Origin: JBBQER01 sp052148155
Lineage (GTDB): Bacteria; Actinomycetota; Acidimicrobiia; IMCC26256; PALSA-610
Direction: 5' to 3'
Assembly (NCBI GenBank): GCA_052148155.1
Contig: JBKQIY010000234.1
Coordinates: 1 to 35,802 of the forward strand
Length of the DNA: 35,802 bases
In this document: in pieces, positions 24,210-32,051 of the stretch
How the letters are laid out: the number at the start of each line of letters is the position of its first letter
Numbering within the stretch: position 1 is the first letter of the stretch
Made by a program: the position numbers and the translations under genes
The notes under the pieces: model-generated
The model's input: the letters and a program-made list of their open reading frames with translations, nothing else
Database searches by the model: none
Told to the model about the DNA's origin: nothing

Positions 24210-24946
24210 CCGGCGCAGCATCGGGGCTCGGCGCCGCGACCGCCCGGCGGCTCCACGCGCACGGGTGCGCGCTCGTACTCGCCGACGTCAACGAAGAGGC
24301 AGGCAAGGCCTTCGCACGCGAGCTCGGCGCGACGGCGCGCTTCGTACATTGCGACGTGACCTCGGAGGCTGACGTGGCGGCCGCAGTCGCGGCCGGCGCC
24401 GAGCTCGGACGTCTCGCGATCTCGGTCCACTGCGCCGGGGGAGGCATCGCGCAACGGACGGTCGGCCGCGATGGCACTCCCCACTCGCTGGACGGGTTCC
24501 GGCGCACGGTGGAGCTCAACCTCGTCGGCACGTTCAACGTGTTGCGGCTCGCGGCGGCGCAGATGTCGACCAACGAGCCCGACGCGGGCGGTGAGCGCGG
24601 CGTGTGCGTGCAGACGGCGTCGATCGCCGGCTACGAAGGCCAGATCGGCCAGATCGCGTACGGCTCGGCCAAGGCTGGCGTGATCGGTATGACGATCATC
24701 GCCGCCCGTGACCTCGCCGCGGTCGGGGTTCGCGTCTGCACCATTGCGCCCGGCACGATCGGTACACCGCCAATGATGGGAGCGCCCGAGTCGATCCGGG
24801 AGAGCCTCGCCGCCAGCGTCCCATTTCCCAAACGGCTCGGCGAGCCCGACGAGTACGCCAAGCTCGCACAGCAGATCATCGAGAACGGCTACCTCAACGG
24901 CGAGGTGATCCGCCTCGACGGCGCGGTGAGATTCCAACCCAAGTAG
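24179..24946 (+). CDS. SDR oxidoreductase, 3-hydroxyacyl-CoA dehydrogenase type 2-like
   Basis: A 255-residue classical short-chain dehydrogenase. TGAASGLGAATARRL (residues 11-25) is the NAD-binding motif; CDVTSE, HCAGG and ELNLVGTFNVLR follow. The catalytic set is Ser in QTASIAGYEG and Tyr-Lys in AYGSAKAG. The IAPGTIGTPPM and GEVIRLDGA blocks resemble HSD17B10-type enzymes acting on 3-hydroxyacyl-CoA or hydroxysteroids. AAGGGG precedes the ATG by about 6 bases. It is last in the UGSC operon and overlaps the methylase by 31 bases. It is a clear paralogue of the SDR at 27873-28637 (shared NEPD-GERGV, GQIGQ-AY and ARDLAAVG-RVCTIAPG). A hairpin follows. Confidence 0.9.
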   Translation: MDINGNVAFVTGAASGLGAATARRLHAHGCALVLADVNEEAGKAFARELGATARFVHCDVTSEADVAAAVAAGAELGRLAISVHCAGGGIAQRTVGRDGTPHSLDGFRRTVELNLVGTFNVLRLAAAQMSTNEPDAGGERGVCVQTASIAGYEGQIGQIAYGSAKAGVIGMTIIAARDLAAVGVRVCTIAPGTIGTPPMMGAPESIRESLAASVPFPKRLGEPDEYAKLAQQIIENGYLNGEVIRLDGAVRFQPK

Positions 24947-24979
24947 TAGCCACTGCCGGCACGGCAAGAGCCCAGCCTG

Positions 24980-25008
24980 ACGGCCCGCTCGCGATGGGTA
25001 CGGGCCGT
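24980..25008 (+). terminator. Candidate terminator after the UGSC operon
   Basis: ACGGCCCG (24980-24987) and CGGGCCGT (25001-25008) form a perfect 8-bp GC-rich stem with a 13-nt loop, 33 bases after the SDR stop. No U-tract follows, as is usual in high-GC genomes. The rest of 25009-25164 shows no gene. Confidence 0.45.
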
Positions 25009-25164
25009 GCGGCGGCTGAAGGAGACTGCAACCGGAGGCGATCGAGGTGCCCGCCCGGGCGCCGCCCACATCCCGCGACAAACGAGGCCGGCTTCTCGGT
25101 CGTGGCCTGGCAGCAGTCCGGTTCAGGCCAGGCCGGGGCCCGAGTCGAGAAAAGACAGACGGTG

Positions 25165-25332
25165 TCAGCTTGGCGGGGCATCGTTTTGCGAAGGTTTGCG
25201 GGACTCTGCGGCTGTTCGCTCCGTCGCCAGGTACCAGACGATGACCGCGATTTCCGCGAGCGCGACGACGACGAGGTAGGCCACGCGCTTGAGGCTACTT
25301 GCGTCCGGCGAGCTGAGCGTCGGCGCGTGCAA
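25165..25332 (-). CDS. Possible 55-residue single-pass membrane protein
   Basis: A minus-strand frame from TTG 25332 (GTG 25284 also possible). It encodes a short hydrophilic N-terminus, one strong hydrophobic segment VAYLVVVALAEIAVIVWYLA (about residues 17-36) and a hydrophilic, charged tail. Third codon positions are mostly G or C, as in the real genes. No family is recognised and there is no clear ribosome site, so this is tentative. It may be the last gene of a minus-strand transcript, 230 bases downstream of the SnoaL-like gene. Confidence 0.35.
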   Translation of the reverse strand: MHAPTLSSPDASSLKRVAYLVVVALAEIAVIVWYLATERTAAESRKPSQNDAPPS

Positions 25333-25562
25333 TTCCCGTCAGGGCATCGTCGGCTGTGCACCGTCGGACAACGTCAGCGTGTGCTTCGCATCGGTCGTCA
25401 CCAGCCTCATTATTTGGTCGACGTTGCCGCCCGCGCGACGACGGCGCAGGGTTGTCGAGCGAACACACAGAAAGGCATGCCGAGTTGACCGAGCTGACGA
25501 AGCGATCGGCGCAATGAACCTTCGGAACGTTGCCGTGGGCGCAACTGTGGCGGTGAAACCTT

Positions 25563-26012
25563 TCAGTCGGGGTCGCGCAATCCCACCTTGGCTGACTCGG
25601 TCATGATGTGCTCGACCCACCAGACGGGAGCCGCGTTCATGAGCGTGTTGAGGTCCCAGTAATCCCACCAGCGGATCAGTTTGCCGTCACGCAGCTCGTG
25701 CATCGAGACGAACGGGAACGAGATCTTCTCGCCGGTCGGCCATTCCCAGTGTTCGATGTGTTCAGTGACGATGGTGTCGCCTTCGCTCACGATTGTTTTC
25801 ACGGTATGCGAGAGCGACGTCAATGGTTCGAGCCCGAGGCGGAGTCGCGCCGCGATCTGTGCCGGCCCTCGCGCGACGTCCTGTGGCGGTGTCGGCATGT
25901 CGGTGTACTCGCCGTCATCGGCGAAAAATGCGCCGATCCCGTCGAAGTCGCGTTCGTAGAGCGTGACCCAAAAACGTTCGATGAGCGCGCGGTTGGTGCC
26001 GGCATCGCTCAC
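25563..26012 (-). CDS. SnoaL-like (NTF2-fold) protein, limonene-epoxide-hydrolase-like
   Basis: A 149-residue NTF2-superfamily protein. ALIERFWVTLYERDFDGIGAFFADDGEYTDMP is the typical N-terminal helix and strand. ARGPAQIAARL, HTVKTIVSEGDTIVTEHIEHWEW and FVSMHELRDGKLIRWWDYWD follow, as in SnoaL/limonene-1,2-epoxide hydrolase families. Members are small-molecule isomerases or hydrolases; the substrate is unknown. The GTG start overlaps the P450 stop (GTGA), so the two are coupled and probably act on the same substrate, for example an epoxidised or hydroxylated lipid or steroid (inference). Confidence 0.85.
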   Translation of the reverse strand: MSDAGTNRALIERFWVTLYERDFDGIGAFFADDGEYTDMPTPPQDVARGPAQIAARLRLGLEPLTSLSHTVKTIVSEGDTIVTEHIEHWEWPTGEKISFPFVSMHELRDGKLIRWWDYWDLNTLMNAAPVWWVEHIMTESAKVGLRDPD

Positions 26013-27223
26013 AGGGTGCTCCGATTCAGCGGTGCTGACGGCGTGAACCGCACCGGCATCGACTCCAGGCCGCTGATGAAGTTGGCCGGTCGTCGCGGGA
26101 GATCGGCGGGATCGACCGCGAGTTCGAGATCGGGGACCCGCACAAGCAGCTGCTCGAACATGACGCGCAGCTCGAGCCGGGCGAGCGCCTGACCAAGACA
26201 GAAGTGTGCGCCGAAGCCGAACGCGACGTGCTCGTTCGGCTGGCGCTGCACGTCGAACCGGAAGGGTTCGGCGAACCTCGTCTCGTCGCGGTTCGCCGAT
26301 TCGTAGAGCAGCATGCACTTCTGACCCTTGACGAGTTGCTCACCCAGAAACTCCGTGTCCCGGGTGACGGTGCGGCACATGTTCTTGATTGGGCTCACCC
26401 ACCGCAGCATCTCTTCGACCGCGGTCGGGATCTTGGACCGGTCGTCAAGGAGGATCTCGCGCTGTTCGGGATGAAGGAGGAGCTGTTCCATTCCGCCGCT
26501 AATCACGTGTCGCGACGTTTCGTCACCACCTACGAGAATCAGCAGCGACTCGTGCAGGACGTCGTCGGGTGCGAGTCGATCGCCGTCGACCTCGGCGTGC
26601 ACGAGCACACTCATCAGGTCGTCAGTTGGGTGTGCTTGGCGTTGCGCGACGGCATGCGTGCAGAACTCGCTGTACTCCTCCATCGCGTGCATCGCGGCGA
26701 GCCACTGCTCTTCGGTCGCGCTTCCGCTCTGCGCGCTCACCATGTCGTCGGACCACCTGAGCAGGTCATCGCGGTCTTCGGGCGCGACGCCAAGCATGTC
26801 GCCGATCAGCACCATCGGAAGCGGCGCGGCAACGTCGCGCACGAAGTCGCACTCGCCTTGCTCGCACACCTGGTCGATGATGGCGTCGCACGTGTCGCGA
26901 ATGTAGGGTTCGCGGTCGCGAACGCGGCCGGGCGTGAAGCCTCGGTTGACGAGCTTGCGGCGCTTCCAATGGGCGGGGTCGTCCATTTCGATCATCATGG
27001 GGAGCGGAAAGCCGTCGGGTCGGATACCACCAGCGTTGGAGAACGTGGACGGATCTTTCGACGCGCCGAGCACCGCGTCGTAACTCGCCAGTCCCCACAC
27101 GTTGTGCGCGGCGTCGAAGTACACGGGCGCGTTGGCGCGCATCCACGTGTAGGTCGGGTGCGGATCGCCCGCGTAAAAGGCGCCGTCGAGAAGGTCGATG
27201 TCAGGAACCGGATTGTCGGCCAT
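26009..27223 (-). CDS. Cytochrome P450
   Basis: A 404-residue soluble bacterial P450. The I-helix GGDETSRH carries the oxygen-activating acid/Thr-like pair (Glu-Thr). The K-helix ExxR is EEMLRW, and the heme loop FGFGAHFCLGQALARLE contains the axial Cys. The overall pattern (DPSTFSNAGG, MIEMDDPAHWKRRKLVNRGFTP) resembles actinobacterial CYP125/CYP142/CYP124-type enzymes that hydroxylate sterol side chains or branched fatty acids; I infer a lipid/steroid substrate. ATG 27223 and GTG 27226 are adjacent possible starts. It lies 22 bases after the RmlC-like gene and overlaps the SnoaL-like gene. No ferredoxin gene is adjacent. Confidence 0.92.
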   Translation of the reverse strand: MADNPVPDIDLLDGAFYAGDPHPTYTWMRANAPVYFDAAHNVWGLASYDAVLGASKDPSTFSNAGGIRPDGFPLPMMIEMDDPAHWKRRKLVNRGFTPGRVRDREPYIRDTCDAIIDQVCEQGECDFVRDVAAPLPMVLIGDMLGVAPEDRDDLLRWSDDMVSAQSGSATEEQWLAAMHAMEEYSEFCTHAVAQRQAHPTDDLMSVLVHAEVDGDRLAPDDVLHESLLILVGGDETSRHVISGGMEQLLLHPEQREILLDDRSKIPTAVEEMLRWVSPIKNMCRTVTRDTEFLGEQLVKGQKCMLLYESANRDETRFAEPFRFDVQRQPNEHVAFGFGAHFCLGQALARLELRVMFEQLLVRVPDLELAVDPADLPRRPANFISGLESMPVRFTPSAPLNRSTL

Positions 27224-27245
27224 CACGCAAGTGTTCCAGGTCGGG

Positions 27246-27833
27246 TCAAGGGGAGACGTCGCGCAGGACCTGCGAGAGTGTCGGGAGTCCGGCGTCTTTG
27301 ACGGAAAGTTGCGCGGCGTCGTGGGTGTCGACCGGCACCGGCCATTCGATGCTGAGCGCCGGGTCGAGGGGGTGAACGGCAGATCCGGCCATTCCAGGCG
27401 ACCACTCGTGGTCGAACGTGTAGAGATACTGCGTCCTGCCTCGGCTCACCGACTGGAACCCATTGCAGACGCCGCGTGGGACGAGGACCTGGGTTCCTTT
27501 GACCAGGCGGGCGGTCACGACGGCACCTTTCGACGGCGAGTCGGGCCGGGTATCCACGTAGGCCCCGAACGCCTCGCCGGCGACGATGGCGACAAGCTTG
27601 AACATGTCTTCGCCGTGCAGCCCGCGAATTGCGCCTCGCTTGCTCTCGGTGATGTTCACCTGGAGCCACGGGCCCAGCGTCGGGAGGCCGGCGTCGATGA
27701 AGGTGCTCTCGCGGTAGAACTCGCGGACTGTGCCGCGCTCGTCTCGAACGGTTTTCATCTCAATGAGGTAGAGGCCGTCGATCGTTGTCGGGCTCGCCGA
27801 GAACGGTCGCAGACCGCGAGGAAGCGAAGGCAT
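27246..27833 (-). CDS. dTDP-4-dehydrorhamnose 3,5-epimerase (RmlC)-like cupin
   Basis: A 195-residue cupin. The region RGTVREFYRES, then QVNITESKRGAIRGLHGE, follows RmlC, whose catalytic His is in RGLH; here the usual RGLHYQ is RGLHGE. KLVAIVAGEAFGAYVDTRPDSP and the VPRGVCNGFQ block complete the double-stranded beta-helix. The YLYTFDHEW segment fits the active-site Tyr region. Sugar epimerase function is likely from family, but the other rml genes are absent and the neighbours are lipid enzymes, so another substrate is possible. It is second in the minus-strand operon, 39 bases after the SDR stop. Confidence 0.78.
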   Translation of the reverse strand: MPSLPRGLRPFSASPTTIDGLYLIEMKTVRDERGTVREFYRESTFIDAGLPTLGPWLQVNITESKRGAIRGLHGEDMFKLVAIVAGEAFGAYVDTRPDSPSKGAVVTARLVKGTQVLVPRGVCNGFQSVSRGRTQYLYTFDHEWSPGMAGSAVHPLDPALSIEWPVPVDTHDAAQLSVKDAGLPTLSQVLRDVSP

Positions 27834-27872
27834 GACCTGACCGCTAGGTGCCCGTCGTCTTGTCGGCGGCCT

Positions 27873-28637
27873 TCACTTTGGTGGCATCCGAATCCCGGCG
27901 TCCATGCGGATCACTTCGCCGTTCAGGTAGTGGTTGCGGACGAGCTCGAGCGCGAGCGACGCGAAGTCGTCGGCGGTCCCGAGCCGCTTCGGGAACAACA
28001 CTGACTGGGCGAGCGCCGAGCGGGCGTCGTCGGGCAGCGTGCCGAGGAGCGGCGTGTCGATGAGTCCGGGCGCGATCGTGCACACGCGGATGCCGACCGC
28101 CGCGAGGTCGCGCGCGGCGGTCAGGGTGAGCGAAGTGACGCCGCCTTTCGACGCTGAATACGCGGCCTGACCGATTTGACCGTCGAACGCAGCCACCGAC
28201 GCCGTGTTCACGATGACGCCCCGCTCGCCGTCGGTGTCGGGTTCGTTGGCCGACATCCCCGCGGCTGCGAGCCGCAGCACGTTGAACGTGCCGACGAGAT
28301 TGATCTCGATGATCCTTCGGAACCGGTCAAGGTCGTGCGGCTCGCCGTTTCGGTTAATCGTCCGCTCGGCCCATCCGACGCCGGCACAATGAATGCAGGT
28401 CCGGAGGGGGCCGAGCTCGACGGCCGCCGCGACTGCGGCACCGACGGTCTGTTCGTCGGTGACGTCGGCCGTGCAGAACAGGCCGCCGATGTCGGCGGCC
28501 ACGGCTTCGCCTTTGGTGGCGTCGCGATCGACGACAACGACGTGGGCGCCTTCAGCGGCGAGGATCCGGCTGGCGGCCGCACCCATACCTGACGCACCCC
28601 CGGTGATGACGGCAGACGTGTTCGTGAGTGACGACAT
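27873..28637 (-). CDS. SDR oxidoreductase, 3-hydroxyacyl-CoA dehydrogenase type 2-like
   Basis: A 254-residue classical SDR. TGGASGMGAAASRIL is the cofactor loop, CTADVTDE and HCAGVGWAERT follow. The catalytic residues are in NTASVAAFDG (Ser) and AYSASKGG (Tyr, Lys), and the C-terminus has IAPGLIDTPLL and GEVIRMDAGIRM. It closely resembles HSD17B10/FadB2-like enzymes and the SDR at 24179-24946, its paralogue in this window. It starts the operon SDR-RmlC-P450-SnoaL. TACGCT lies eight bases before its ATG. It is divergent from the acyl-CoA ligase with 42 bases between starts, so both promoters share that space. Confidence 0.9.
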   Translation of the reverse strand: MSSLTNTSAVITGGASGMGAAASRILAAEGAHVVVVDRDATKGEAVAADIGGLFCTADVTDEQTVGAAVAAAVELGPLRTCIHCAGVGWAERTINRNGEPHDLDRFRRIIEINLVGTFNVLRLAAAGMSANEPDTDGERGVIVNTASVAAFDGQIGQAAYSASKGGVTSLTLTAARDLAAVGIRVCTIAPGLIDTPLLGTLPDDARSALAQSVLFPKRLGTADDFASLALELVRNHYLNGEVIRMDAGIRMPPK

Positions 28638-28679
28638 GGCGGCGCAGCGTACTCCGGGCCGCTGGGGCAGAATGCGGTC

Positions 28680-30155
28680 GTGGCTGTCGTGTCATACCCT
28701 CGTCGCCTGGCCGACCTCGCAGCCGCGGCTCCGTCGCGGCCGGCGGTCACCGACGAGCAGCGCACCGTCACGCGCGCGCAGCTCGAGCAGCTCTCGAGCG
28801 ACATGGCTGAGGCATTCGCCGCGCAGGATGTCGGCCAAGGTGACATCGTCGTCCTCGCGCTTGGCAACTGTGTGGAGTTCGTCGCTGCGATGATCGCATC
28901 GTGGAAGGTGGGCGCGACACCGACGCCGGTGTCGTCGCGGCTGCCGAAGCGCGAACTCGACGGGATCGTCGAACTCGCGGCGCCGGCATTGATTGTCGGT
29001 GTCGAGCCGGACGAGCATCCGCAATCGAGGTGTTTTCCGCGCGGCTGGAGACCCGAGGCTGCACCGCCCGGCGCCCGTGAGGCGCGCCTCGACCGCGTGT
29101 CGGACCCGTGGAAAGGCATGACGTCCGGTGGGAGTACCGGCCGTCCGAAGTTGATCCTGAACACCGCACCTGCGCTCATCGAACCCGACGCGAAACCGCT
29201 GCTGATGATGACGCCGAACGGGACGCTGATGATGCCTGGGCCGCTGTACCACAACGGTCCGTTCATGTGGACGGTCACCGGGCTGCTCGCGGGCAATCAC
29301 GTCGTGCTCGGTGGCAAGTTCGACGCCGAACGTACGTTGGAGCTCATCGATCGATACCGGCCGGAGTCGATGTACGTCGTGCCCACGATGATGGCCCGCA
29401 TCTCGAAGCTGCCCGAAAATGCCCGGGCGTCGTACGACGTGTCGTCGTTGAAGGTCGTCTGGCATCTCGGCGCGCCGTGTCCGCCGTGGTTGAAGCAGAC
29501 CTGGATCGACTGGCTCGGTTCCGAAGTGATCTGGGAGTTGTACGCCGGAACTGAGGCGCAGGCATCGACCATCATCGGCGGTGCCGACTGGCTCGCACAC
29601 CGCGGCTCGGTCGGCCGGCCACTGTCGGGCGAAATGAAGGTTGTCCGCGCTGACGGGACCGACGCCGAGCCGGGCGAGATCGGCGAGATCTTCATGCGTC
29701 CCAAAGACCCCAACCTTTCGACGTACAGCTACGTCGGCGCGAGCGCGAAACGGATCGACGGTGGTTGGGAGTCGTTGGGCGACATGGGAGCGATCGATGG
29801 GGACGGTTACGTCTACCTCGCCGATCGTCAGACCGACATGATCCTCGCCGGAGGCTCGAATGTGTACCCGGCGGAGGTAGAGGCCGCGCTCGACGAGCAT
29901 CCCCGTGTCCGTTCCTCGGCTGTGATCGGCCTCCCCGACGACGACCTCGGAAGCCGGATCCACGCCATCGTGCAGTCCGATGACGGGACACCGATCGAGG
30001 TCGACGACCTGCGGGCCCACCTTGCGGACCGGCTCGTGCGCTACAAGATTCCACGCGACTTCGAATTCACCGCCGAGCCGTTGCGCGACGACGCGGGCAA
30101 GATCCGGCGATCGGCGCTGAGGTCGGAACGTCTCGGCGAGATACCATCTTCCTAG
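28680..30155 (+). CDS. AMP-dependent acyl-CoA synthetase, bile acid/steroid-CoA ligase-like
   Basis: A 491-residue adenylate-forming ligase. The P-loop is atypical: MTSGGSTGRPKLI instead of TSGTTGxPKG, a pattern I associate with the BaiB-like bile acid-CoA ligase subgroup. PGPLYHNGPFMWT, YVVPTMMARI, ELYAGTEAQ (A5), GGWESLGDMG, DRQTDMILAGGSNVYPAEVE and the C-terminal DDAGKIRRSAL (catalytic Lys) follow. It probably activates a steroid side-chain or other bulky carboxylate (inference from subgroup and neighbours). The GTG at 28680 lies six bases after CAGAAT. The amidohydrolase follows 25 bases after the stop, with a KstR-type operator between. Confidence 0.88.
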   Translation: MAVVSYPRRLADLAAAAPSRPAVTDEQRTVTRAQLEQLSSDMAEAFAAQDVGQGDIVVLALGNCVEFVAAMIASWKVGATPTPVSSRLPKRELDGIVELAAPALIVGVEPDEHPQSRCFPRGWRPEAAPPGAREARLDRVSDPWKGMTSGGSTGRPKLILNTAPALIEPDAKPLLMMTPNGTLMMPGPLYHNGPFMWTVTGLLAGNHVVLGGKFDAERTLELIDRYRPESMYVVPTMMARISKLPENARASYDVSSLKVVWHLGAPCPPWLKQTWIDWLGSEVIWELYAGTEAQASTIIGGADWLAHRGSVGRPLSGEMKVVRADGTDAEPGEIGEIFMRPKDPNLSTYSYVGASAKRIDGGWESLGDMGAIDGDGYVYLADRQTDMILAGGSNVYPAEVEAALDEHPRVRSSAVIGLPDDDLGSRIHAIVQSDDGTPIEVDDLRAHLADRLVRYKIPRDFEFTAEPLRDDAGKIRRSALRSERLGEIPSS

Positions 30156-30166
30156 AACACGTTCTA
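30153..30166. promoter_or_regulatory. KstR-type operator
   Basis: TAGAACACGTTCTA is a 14-bp inverted repeat matching the published KstR consensus TnnAACnnGTTnnA at every fixed position. KstR is the TetR repressor of sterol catabolism in mycobacteria and rhodococci. The site begins at the stop codon of the ligase and overlaps a -10-like TACGTT (30165-30170), so binding would block transcription of the amidohydrolase. Confidence 0.65.
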
Positions 30167-30180
30167 CGTTTGGGGAGCCC

Positions 30181-31359
30181 ATGGCAACGGTCGATTTCGA
30201 CGCCTTCGACGCAGACAACCATTACTACGAGGCCACCGACGCGTTCACTCGCCATCTGCCGGCGGAGCACGCCAAAGTCGTGCAGTGGGCTGAGATCGGC
30301 GGCAAGCGGCGGATGATCGTCGACAACAAAATCTTCCGGTTCATTCCGAATCCGACGTTCGACCCGGTTGCCCGCCCAGGCTGTTTGGATGACTACTTCC
30401 GGGGCAAAGTCGCCGGTGACGACATCCGAGACGCGTTCGGCGCACTTGAGCCCATTCACGCGGCATACCGCGAACCGACGGCGCGCGTGCAGCTGATGGA
30501 CAGTCAGCATCTCACAGGCTGTTTCTTGTTTCCGACGCTGGGCGTCGGCGTGGAAGAGGCATTGCTTCACGACCCGAACGCGTTGCATGCGGTGTTCCAC
30601 GGTTTCAACCAATGGATGCACGACGACTGGAGTTTCAACTTCGGCGAGCGCATCTTCGCGGCACCGTACATCTGCTTGCAGGACCCGTCGCGGGCAGAGA
30701 CGGAGGTCGAGTACGCACTCGAAGCGGGCGCCCGTGTCGTGGTGATGCGTTCCGGCCCAGTACGGGGTCCGTCGTTCTCGCGTTCGCCGGGCGACCCCAT
30801 GTACGACGGGGTCTGGGCGCGCATCGCACAGGCGGGCATTCTCGCGGCGTACCACTCCGGAGACGCCGGTTACGGCCGTTACGCCGACGAATGGGGTGGA
30901 GGTGGCGACTTCCAAGCGTTCCGCAACGATCCGTTCCGGCACGTGACCGGCGGGCACCGTCCGATTTACGACACGATCGCGGCGCTCGCGTGTCACGGCG
31001 TGTTCCGCCGCCACCCGAACCTGCGCGTTGCCACCATCGAGAGCGGTTCTGACTGGGTGCCGCTGCTCTTGCACGCGCTCGAGAAGTCGTACGGCCAGAC
31101 CCCGGCCGCCTACGAGCATGTCGATCCGGTGCAGCAAGTGCGCGACCACCTTTGGGTGTCGCCGTACTACGAGGACAACCTGACGCAACTGCGCGACGAG
31201 CTCGGTGCCGACAAGATGATCTTCGGTTCCGACTATCCGCATGCCGAAGGTCTCGCCGATCCGCTCTCGTTCGTGAACGACCTTCCTGGCTTCAGCGACG
31301 CCGACATCCGTTTGGTGATGCGCGAGAACGGCTTAGCTCTGTCGGTACCTCGCGTCTGA
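30181..31359 (+). CDS. Amidohydrolase family 2 (COG2159) metal-dependent hydrolase
   Basis: A 392-residue TIM-barrel hydrolase. DADNHYYE (10-17) supplies the first metal ligands, a central AYHSGD segment supplies a His, and the C-terminal IFGSDYPHAEGL carries the catalytic Asp. This set is typical of the ACMSD/amidohydrolase-2 group (decarboxylases and C-C hydrolases). No signal peptide. A GGGGAG lies 4 bases before the ATG. It follows the ligase by 25 bases and is overlapped at its promoter by a KstR-type operator, which suggests a role in steroid or related ring-compound degradation (inference). Confidence 0.88.
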   Translation: MATVDFDAFDADNHYYEATDAFTRHLPAEHAKVVQWAEIGGKRRMIVDNKIFRFIPNPTFDPVARPGCLDDYFRGKVAGDDIRDAFGALEPIHAAYREPTARVQLMDSQHLTGCFLFPTLGVGVEEALLHDPNALHAVFHGFNQWMHDDWSFNFGERIFAAPYICLQDPSRAETEVEYALEAGARVVVMRSGPVRGPSFSRSPGDPMYDGVWARIAQAGILAAYHSGDAGYGRYADEWGGGGDFQAFRNDPFRHVTGGHRPIYDTIAALACHGVFRRHPNLRVATIESGSDWVPLLLHALEKSYGQTPAAYEHVDPVQQVRDHLWVSPYYEDNLTQLRDELGADKMIFGSDYPHAEGLADPLSFVNDLPGFSDADIRLVMRENGLALSVPRV

Positions 31360-32051
31360 GACCGAGCGTTGTCCGGACTCCGTCCGACTTGTGTTGTCAC
31401 GGCGCCGTAAATTCGCGGTCGGGATCAGGTCATACCTGACGGTTCGGTCGTGGCCGATCGCCGAACGGCGGGGCCGGTTTCTGATCGCCTCCGGTCACGG
31501 CGGCGTACGGCAACGTACGCGATGGGTGGTGGTGCAGTTTCGGGTCCGGGGCCGGGTCGCGCTCGTCGGTGACGATGACGCAACCGCGACGGTTCCCGGA
31601 TCGACCCCGCGGGGTGTATGCCCGGTTGATCCTGCCCCCAAATCGGACAATGAGCCGCGCGGTGCTCGTCGACGAGCTTTGGGTGAGGCCGTCGCCGACC
31701 CATCGGTGGCGGCGTCGCGCCCGGCGTGCGCGCGACGGCTGTGTCTTCGCGGCCTGCGCAGATGTTCCCGGGTGTCCGGGCGGGGAGGGTGGTCGCAGAT
31801 GAGGGCGAGTGAGATCGCCTCGGCGACGACAGCCGGATGAAAGTGGCCGTCGCTACGTTCGTGGCCATGTGGTCGCGGGGGAGTCAGGGGTGAGTCTCGC
31901 GGGGCGTGCAACCGTGGGGGGCGCGTCGGGGGCGACAGGCCTCGGTGCTGGCAAACAGGACGGCTCCACAGCCGTGGAAGTCTGAGTCCTCGCCGCGTCG
32001 TTGACGCCACGTTCACGGCTGCTGTGTGTCTGACGTGGCATTCTGGGCGAC
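31360..32051. other. Gene-free, G-run-rich stretch
   Basis: About 690 bases without a supportable gene; open frames are Arg/Pro-rich and shift phase. A short hairpin CGGAC-tcc-GTCCG (31374-31386), 14 bases after the amidohydrolase stop, may terminate that gene. Five runs of four or more G cluster at 31877-31932. I see no inverted-repeat ends or transposase motifs. Confidence 0.4.
31374..31386 (+). terminator. Short hairpin after the amidohydrolase
   Basis: CGGAC-tcc-GTCCG forms a 5-bp stem with a 3-nt loop, followed by acttgtgttgt, which is moderately T-rich. It is 14 bases downstream of the stop codon at 31359. The stem is short, so the call is weak. Confidence 0.3.

Noticed and set aside
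24534..24547. Near match to the KstR consensus (TTCAACGTGTTGCG).
   Set aside because: The last fixed base is wrong, and it lies inside the SDR coding sequence in codons for the conserved FNVLR segment.
27224..27245. Possible KstR half-site (GGAACACTTGC on the minus strand) before the P450.
   Set aside because: Only one AAC half matches; the second half is TTG rather than GTT, and the gene is inside an operon.
28692..30218. A 508-codon open frame antisense to the acyl-CoA ligase.
   Set aside because: It is His/Arg-rich with no family motifs and lies opposite a ligase with complete motifs; long antisense frames are normal in high-GC DNA.
31360..32051. Insertion-sequence or HNH-endonuclease remnant in the gene-free stretch.
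   Set aside because: No terminal inverted repeats, target duplications or transposase/HNH motifs could be pointed to.
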